Assembly (NCBI GenBank): GCA_963725065.1
Contig: CAVRXD010000024.1
Span: 186,001-250,000, forward strand
From: VAZQ01 sp963725065
GTDB taxonomy: Bacteria > Pseudomonadota > Alphaproteobacteria > Rhizobiales > Xanthobacteraceae
Length of the DNA stretch: 64,000 bases
Direction: 5' to 3'
In this document: piece by piece, positions 59,356 through 64,000 of the stretch
Position numbering within the stretch: position 1 is the stretch's first letter
Layout: each line of letters opens with the position of its first letter
Position numbers and translations under genes: made by a program
Notes under the pieces: model-generated
Database searches by the model: none
Seen by the model: the letters and a program-made list of their open reading frames with translations, nothing else
Told to the model about the DNA's origin: nothing

Positions 59356-59360
59356 TCATC
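59301..59360. repeat. Four-copy 15-bp tandem repeat
   Basis: Units start at 59301, 59316, 59331 and 59346. The first two are ATGAGCCAAGTCTTG; the third ends CATC and the fourth reads ATGAGCAAAGTCATC. The last unit overlaps the stop codon of the minus-strand membrane-protein gene. Slippage-type expansion is likely. Confidence 0.85.
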
Positions 59361-59586
59361 CGAGAACTCTTGCCGACACTGACAGTAAGGCGGTTACGCC
59401 CATCAGCCCCGCGGCCCAAAAGTTCCACCGGCTTATTCTTTGCAACCTGATAGATAATTCGTTCACTTTGGCCAATTCGTCTCTGCCCGGCTTGATGCCG
59501 GGCAGGTGCCACATTGCGGATGCGAACCAACATATGGCGGAGCCACACCCGGTGATCAGTACTGCAGTCTCGATGAGCGATCGCAT
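59356..59586 (-). CDS. Small two-helix membrane protein
   Basis: The 76-residue protein has two hydrophobic segments (A-V-L-I-T-G-C-G-S-A-I-C-W-F-A-S-A near 8-24 and F-W-A-A-G-L-M-G-V-T-A-L-L-S-V near 56-70). A charged loop containing L-P-G-I-K-P-G-R-D-E-L and R-L-Q-R-I-S-R-W-N lies between them. This layout and the W-N-F-W-A-A-G segment look like conserved uncharacterised rhizobial membrane proteins. The ATG is at 59584-59586. A terminator-like hairpin lies downstream. Confidence 0.6.
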   Translation of the reverse strand: MRSLIETAVLITGCGSAICWFASAMWHLPGIKPGRDELAKVNELSIRLQRISRWNFWAAGLMGVTALLSVSARVLG

Positions 59587-59771
59587 AATCCACCTCTAAT
59601 CATCTGGAAAGATGACTTCTAATCCGAACTATCTCATTGTCATGGACAGCTTTGACTAGCCTGAGCAGCGCGGAAATCATAGGCGCTCGGTTGGGCGCTT
59701 TCTCACACACCGCTCGCTGGCGCGGTGCTAGGATCTCGCAATTGCACAGGGCGGGGGCTTTGCGAGGAGAT

Positions 59772-60752
59772 GTGCAAAGGCGCGAGTTCATCGGGTTTGT
59801 CGGTTGCGCGGCCGTCGCGTGGCCGGTGGCCGCGCGCGCGCAGCAGGCGGCAATGCCTGTCGTCGGATATCTCGGCGCCTCGTCGCGAGAGACGACCGAA
59901 CGCTTGGTCGCCGCTTTCCTTCTGAGCCTGAAGGAGGCCGGTTTTATCGAAGGGCAGAACGTCGCCATCGAATATCGCTGGGCAGCCGACCAGTACGACC
60001 GACTGCCCGCGATGGCGGCTGATCTGGTTCGCCGTCAGGTTACGGCGATCGTTGCGGTTAGCCAGCTTGCCGCGGTGGCTGCCAAGTCGGCAACGGCCAC
60101 GATACCAATCGCTTTCACAACCGCTGTCGATCCGGTCGCGACCGGTCTCGTTGCCAGCCTCAATCGGCCCGGCGGCAATATGACCGGCGTGATGTTTTTG
60201 GGAGGCCAGCTGGCAGCGAAAGGATTGGGGCTGCTGCGCGAGCTGGTGCCCAATGCCAAAACTACAGCCGTGCTCGTGAACCCGGATAATCCGAACGCCG
60301 AAGTCCAGGTGGAGCAAGTCCAGGAGGCGGCACGCGCACTCGGCCTGCAGGTCCTCGTCTTGAAAGCACGCAGCGAGGTCGAATTCGATGCGGTCTTCGT
60401 GAGCCTCGCTCAACAGCACGCCGACGCACTTATGGTCGCCGCCGATCCACGCCTCATCAGCCATCGCAATCGGCTCGTCGCTCTTGCAGCACGCCATTCC
60501 GTTCCGACCGCCTACTTTTCGCGCGAATTTGTCACCGCCGGCGGTTTGCTGAGCTATGGCAGCGACATTGCAGACGCCTATCGTCACGTTGGTGTGTATG
60601 TAGCCCTAATCCTCAAGGGCGCGAGGCCGGTCGACCTGCCGGTCATCCAGCCGACGAAGTTTGAGTTGGTGATCAACCTCAAGACGGCAAAGGCGCTTGG
60701 CCTCACGGTGCCATCGAGCGTTCTCGCCATCGCCGACGAGGTGATCGAATAG
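59772..60752 (+). CDS. ABC transporter substrate-binding protein (TrpX/YtrF-type)
   Basis: The 326-residue exported binding protein has leader V-Q-R-R-E-F-I-G-F-V-G-C-A-A-V-A-W-P-V, ending A-R-A-Q-Q. The mature start is M-P-V-V-G-Y-L-G-A-S-S-R-E, and G-Q-N-V-A-I-E-Y-R-W-A, F-T-T-A-V-D-P-V-A-T-G-L-V-A-S-L-N-R-P-G and A-L-G-L-T-V-P follow. Start is GTG 59772 with GCGAGGAGA just before it; no ATG gives this leader. There is no adjacent permease or ATPase. Paralogous fragments occur at 50404 and 54135. Confidence 0.87.
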   Translation: MQRREFIGFVGCAAVAWPVAARAQQAAMPVVGYLGASSRETTERLVAAFLLSLKEAGFIEGQNVAIEYRWAADQYDRLPAMAADLVRRQVTAIVAVSQLAAVAAKSATATIPIAFTTAVDPVATGLVASLNRPGGNMTGVMFLGGQLAAKGLGLLRELVPNAKTTAVLVNPDNPNAEVQVEQVQEAARALGLQVLVLKARSEVEFDAVFVSLAQQHADALMVAADPRLISHRNRLVALAARHSVPTAYFSREFVTAGGLLSYGSDIADAYRHVGVYVALILKGARPVDLPVIQPTKFELVINLKTAKALGLTVPSSVLAIADEVIE

Positions 60753-60917
60753 GAGCCATGTCTGTTCACCATTGCCGCTGGAACCCATCTGCGCTCAACC
60801 GCAATCACCCGAAAGCGCGGCGCCGCCACGGCTCCACAGAGCGGATTGCGGCCTTGCAATCGCTGTTAGCTGCGCTGATGGTGCGTCCTTGGCGTCTCGT
60901 CATGCCGGAGGTGTCCC

Positions 60918-62036
60918 ATGAAAACTTTATTCGACCGTCGCAAGTTCCTCAAAACCTCCGCCGCCCTTGCCGGCACGGCAGCCGCGGGCTTCAGCTGCGT
61001 CGAGCTCGCGAGCGCGGCGCCGATTCAGGTCCCGACCGTCGACAAGCTGTCCATGCGTGTGCTGGTCGACCAGCAGCACGACCAGTTCCTGCGCGGCAGC
61101 ACCGTCAACGGCGTGGTTCACGAGGGACCCGGGCCGGGGCGCAGTGGTGACGCGCGCAACGTGCTGCACAATGAATGGGGTCTCTCGCTCTACCTCGAAT
61201 CGCAGCGTGACCAGGAGCAGCGCACGATCCTGCTGGACTTCGGCTATACCTCGCCGGCGATCATCAACAATATGGGCCTGTTGAAGGTCGACCCGGGCAA
61301 GATCCAGGCAATGATCGTCAGCCATGGGCACATCGACCACTATGGCGGCCTGGTCGGCTTTCTCGACCGATACCGCAGCGTTCTTCCGGCCGACGTGAGG
61401 CTTTACGCGGGAGGCGAGGACAATTTCTGCCACCGGGTGTCCGCGTCTCCGACCGCGGGACAATTCGGCGAGGGCGGCACGCTCGACCGTGGTGCGATCG
61501 TGGCGCAGAAGGTCACGGTGGTGCTGTGCGAGACGCCCACGGTCATCCTGGACCACGCCTTCACCACCGGCAAGATCACGCGCAACAGCATGGAGCGCAT
61601 CCTGCCCAACAGTTTCGTCGACTACGCCCAGAAGGACGGCCAGTCCTGCGACTACGGCCACTACACGGCGGCCGAGCTGCAGGGCAAGATCGTGCCGGAC
61701 CAGCACGTGCACGAGCACGCCACCTGCTTCAACATCCGCGGCAAGGGCCTGGTGGTGATCAGCTCCTGCGGCCACGTCGGCATCGTCAACTCGGTGCGGC
61801 AGGCGCAGGAGATCTCCGGTGTTCAGAAGGTGCACGCCATCGTCGGCGGCTTTCATCTCGGGCCGGCGCCGGAGGATTATCTCAAGCAGGTGGTTGCGGA
61901 GATCAAGAAGCTCCAGCCGGACGTTCTCATCCCAATGCATTGCAGCGGCCTGAACTTCCTGCTGGAGGCGCGCGCTCAGATGCCCGGCAGCGTCATCAAC
62001 ACCTCGACCGGCAGCCGCCTGGTCTTCAGCGCATAG
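60918..62036 (+). CDS. Tat-exported MBL-fold metallohydrolase
   Basis: The 372-residue protein has a Tat leader (F-D-R-R-K-F-L-K-T-S-A-A-L-A-G). The metallo-beta-lactamase motif S-H-G-H-I-D-H-Y-G-G has ligands H136, H138, D140 and H141. Later ligands are in S-S-C-G-H-V-G-I-V-N and G-G-F-H-L-G, with M-H-C-S-G near the end. This pattern is that of the DHPMP-synthase-like (MJ0301) branch of the fold, whose members have varied phosphodiesterase or hydrolase roles. It follows the binding protein by 165 bp and precedes a SCO1-type gene by 20 bp. Confidence 0.87.
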   Translation: MKTLFDRRKFLKTSAALAGTAAAGFSCVELASAAPIQVPTVDKLSMRVLVDQQHDQFLRGSTVNGVVHEGPGPGRSGDARNVLHNEWGLSLYLESQRDQEQRTILLDFGYTSPAIINNMGLLKVDPGKIQAMIVSHGHIDHYGGLVGFLDRYRSVLPADVRLYAGGEDNFCHRVSASPTAGQFGEGGTLDRGAIVAQKVTVVLCETPTVILDHAFTTGKITRNSMERILPNSFVDYAQKDGQSCDYGHYTAAELQGKIVPDQHVHEHATCFNIRGKGLVVISSCGHVGIVNSVRQAQEISGVQKVHAIVGGFHLGPAPEDYLKQVVAEIKKLQPDVLIPMHCSGLNFLLEARAQMPGSVINTSTGSRLVFSA

Positions 62037-62056
62037 CAGGCAGGCGGACGGCCGGC

Positions 62057-62668
62057 ATGGCGGCAAGGGGAAGCGTGATCGCACTGGCGTTGCTGGGCGT
62101 CCTCGGCGCCGCCGGACAGCCGCTGGCGCAAAGGTCCGATCGTTCGGCCGCCGAGCTGATGGACGCGGTGATGTGGAACCGCGAGCCGATCGGGGGGCCG
62201 TTCGCGCTGATCGACCAGGACGGCAAGCGCCGCACCGATGCCGACTTTCGCGGCAAGGTCCTGCTGGTTTATTTCGGCTTCACCTATTGTCCGGACGTGT
62301 GCCCGACCGACCTGCAGGAGATCGGACTGGCAGTGGATCGGCTGGGACCGGCCGGCGATGCCGTGCAGCCCATCTTCATCACGCTCGATCCCCCGCGCGA
62401 TACGCCCGAGCATCTGAAAGAGTATGTGGCCATGTTCCACACGCGCTTCGTCGGCCTGACCGGCGATGCCGCCGCGCTCGACGCGGCTGCCCGCGCCTAT
62501 CGCGTCTTCTACGCCAGGGTCGCGCTCGAAAAGTCCGACTACACCGTGGACCACTCCGCCTTCATCTATCTGATGGGACGGCACGGCGAATATCTCGGCT
62601 TTTTTCCGCCCGGCACGCCCGCGGACATTCTTGTCGGCACGCTGAAGCCGCTTGTCGCCGGCCGTTAG
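62057..62668 (+). CDS. SCO1/SenC-family copper/thiol protein
   Basis: The 203-residue exported protein has a signal peptide (S-V-I-A-L-A-L-L-G-V-L-G-A-A-G). The thioredoxin fold carries the SCO copper site: C78 and C82 in T-Y-C-P-D-V-C-P and H166 in V-D-H-S-A-F. T-L-D-P-x-R-D-T-P is the standard family loop. Such proteins deliver copper to cytochrome oxidase or act in thiol-redox control. It starts 20 bp after the MBL-fold gene, so the two may be co-transcribed. ATG 62057 is the homology-based start inside a longer open frame. Confidence 0.9.
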   Translation: MAARGSVIALALLGVLGAAGQPLAQRSDRSAAELMDAVMWNREPIGGPFALIDQDGKRRTDADFRGKVLLVYFGFTYCPDVCPTDLQEIGLAVDRLGPAGDAVQPIFITLDPPRDTPEHLKEYVAMFHTRFVGLTGDAAALDAAARAYRVFYARVALEKSDYTVDHSAFIYLMGRHGEYLGFFPPGTPADILVGTLKPLVAGR

Positions 62669-62787
62669 CGGACATCGGCTTACCGTTGGCCGTCTCCAAC
62701 TGCCGTTCTCCCTTGCCACTGAGTCATCAGCTCATTTAGTAGGCTTGACGGCAGCGGTGTTGTTGCGAGCACGAGGGGGGCCAAATC

Positions 62788-63987
62788 ATGGAAGACATGA
62801 AAGTCACGACCACCGGGTATGACTTTCGGCCCGCGCACGCTGCCATGCGACGGTACGTTGATGGGAATCTTCTGCCCGGATTCTCGTCCGCGGTGCTCGT
62901 CGGTCGAGATTTGGTGGATGTGAGCTGCATCGGGTGGGCCGACAAGGAAGCGCAGATACCCTTGCGGGTCGACCACATCTTCCGCATCTTTTCCAATACG
63001 AAGCTGATTACATCCTGTGCCGCGCTGCTGCTGTTCGAAGACGGCCGCTTCCAGCTGGACGATCCGATCGAGGGGTTCATTCCGCAGCTTGCGGCTCGCC
63101 GTGTGCTGCGTCCCGGTGCGACGTCGTTGGACCAGACCGAGCCTGCCCTGCGGCCGATCACCATTCGCCATCTGATGAGTCACAGCTCGGGGCTGAGCTA
63201 CGGTCTGCTTGATCCGAGGACCCTGATCTTCAATGCCTACAACGAGCGCAAAGTAAACAGTCCCGCCACCACGCTTGCGGAGATGATCGACGTCTTGGCT
63301 GACCTGCCGCTGGCCTATCATCCCGGAGCGTCATGGGAGTACTCGGTGGCCATCGATGTCCTGGCGCGTCTTGTCGAAGTGATCAGCGGCCAGCGCTTCG
63401 ATGCGTTCATCCAATCACGAATTCTGGGCCCGCTCGGCATGGTGGACACGGGATTTGTGGTGTCGGATCGTCATCGCCTCGTCGCCTATTATGCCGGAGC
63501 CGACCCGGTCGATCCCATGAAGCCGGGACTGATGCGCGCAGACGCCTTGCCCTATCCGGGCGCTTACTTGCGTCCCTTCCCGCGGCAGGCCGGCGGCGCC
63601 GGGTTGGTCTCGACCTTGCCGGACATGGTGGCGCTCATTCGAAGCCTGCTGCCGGGTGGCCGGACGTTGCTCATGCCTGAGACGATCGAGTTGATGATGA
63701 CCAACCAGTTGCCTGAGGGCGTGTGGATACGCTTTCCGGCTTACGGGGAGATTCGAGGCAGGGGGCACGGGCTCGCGGGAGCGCTGATCCTGGAGCGTTC
63801 GGCGTTCGACCATCAGGATGCGGGAGGCGAGCTCTTCTGGGGTGGACGTGCAGGCACGCAATGGTGGATTTCGCCTGGAAGGAATACAGCGGGATTGATC
63901 ATGGCGCAGCGTGAGGCGGGGTTTGCTCATCCGTTTGCGGTCGAGTTCAAGCGGCTCGCGTACGAAGCGGTGAAGCGCAAGAGCTGA
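62788..63987 (+). CDS. Serine hydrolase (beta-lactamase class C/esterase family)
   Basis: The 399-residue protein has the S-x-x-K motif I-F-S-N-T-K (Ser69, Lys72), the Y-x-N-like motif as Y-S-V (Tyr185 in W-E-Y-S-V-A-I-D) and a late W-G-G-R-A-G-T segment in place of H/K-T-G. L-M-S-H-S-S-G-L near 130 is typical of the family VIII esterase and class C group. There is no signal peptide, which favours a cytoplasmic esterase or amidase over a true beta-lactamase. It is preceded by GAGGGGGCCAAATC and complete within the window. Confidence 0.88.
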   Translation: MEDMKVTTTGYDFRPAHAAMRRYVDGNLLPGFSSAVLVGRDLVDVSCIGWADKEAQIPLRVDHIFRIFSNTKLITSCAALLLFEDGRFQLDDPIEGFIPQLAARRVLRPGATSLDQTEPALRPITIRHLMSHSSGLSYGLLDPRTLIFNAYNERKVNSPATTLAEMIDVLADLPLAYHPGASWEYSVAIDVLARLVEVISGQRFDAFIQSRILGPLGMVDTGFVVSDRHRLVAYYAGADPVDPMKPGLMRADALPYPGAYLRPFPRQAGGAGLVSTLPDMVALIRSLLPGGRTLLMPETIELMMTNQLPEGVWIRFPAYGEIRGRGHGLAGALILERSAFDHQDAGGELFWGGRAGTQWWISPGRNTAGLIMAQREAGFAHPFAVEFKRLAYEAVKRKS

Positions 63988-64000
63988 CAGGAGCGGGTTC

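Noticed and set aside
59301..59360. Possible CRISPR array
   Set aside because: The 15-bp units are contiguous with no spacers, and no cas genes are present.

Overview
The window looks like a chromosomal accessory and catabolic region of a GC-rich Bradyrhizobiaceae-type alphaproteobacterium (Bradyrhizobium, Rhodopseudomonas or a relative). The grounds are base composition, the many solute-binding proteins with 'RREFI...AARAQQ'-type leaders, a class III adenylate cyclase with TPRs, an alphaproteobacterial-type SOS box, and intergenic palindromes of the GAGCATGATC...GATCATGCTC and CATTCCGGG...CCCGGAATG kinds. No tRNA, rRNA, CRISPR array, prophage or intact insertion sequence was seen.

Region by region. 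1-7600: a truncated Tat-exported protein, then a probable aromatic/acyl catabolic set (FAD monooxygenase, TctC-type binding protein, enoyl-CoA hydratase, acyl-CoA ligase, UbiD-family decarboxylase, ketopantoate-reductase-like protein). 7758-13688: an MddA-like methyltransferase, then a creatininase-family hydrolase with an FAD oxidase on the minus strand, and RidA, a split thiamine-diphosphate decarboxylase (ComD/ComE type) and a cytosine-deaminase-like amidohydrolase on the plus strand. 13740-18792: a frameshifted TetR regulator divergent from an OsmC, acyl-CoA dehydrogenase, rhodanese and NrtA-type binding-protein run that suggests organosulfur use. 18869-23882: LysR, CocE hydrolase, orphan TRAP binding protein, MetE-C-like protein. 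24206-31961: HyuA, HyuB, a barbiturase/cyanuric-acid-hydrolase family enzyme and an ABC importer, which form a coherent cyclic-amide (pyrimidine, hydantoin or triazine) uptake and ring-opening operon. 32024-38362: an amidase and a complete Liv-type ABC importer.

38485-45916: a conserved hypothetical gene with an SOS-box-like promoter, convergent with a toxin-like protein carrying a PD-(D/E)XK-like C-terminus, then a small secreted protein and a large RTX/VCBS-type secreted protein. 46640-50293: an L,D-transpeptidase, a MurC/Mpl-type ligase and an LD-carboxypeptidase, consistent with murein peptide recycling. 50487-59600: a B12-binding radical SAM protein, cupin, DUF805 protein, a decayed Liv-type binding-protein gene, an exported hypothetical, an adenylate cyclase with TPRs, and gene debris mixed with a dispersed ~97-bp repeat. 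59772-63987: a TrpX-type binding protein, MBL-fold hydrolase, SCO1/SenC protein and a serine beta-lactamase-like hydrolase.

Three otherwise well-conserved genes (TetR, the ABC binding protein at 29392, LivM) are each broken by one extra base. All three lengths become multiples of three if that base is removed, so sequencing error must be weighed against real inactivation. The most unusual non-coding signal is a pair of ~167-bp elements (23887-24053 and 34850-35017). Each consists of two long hairpins bounded by CTAGTG...CACTAG and separated by 13 nt, and the stems differ between copies by compensatory changes.
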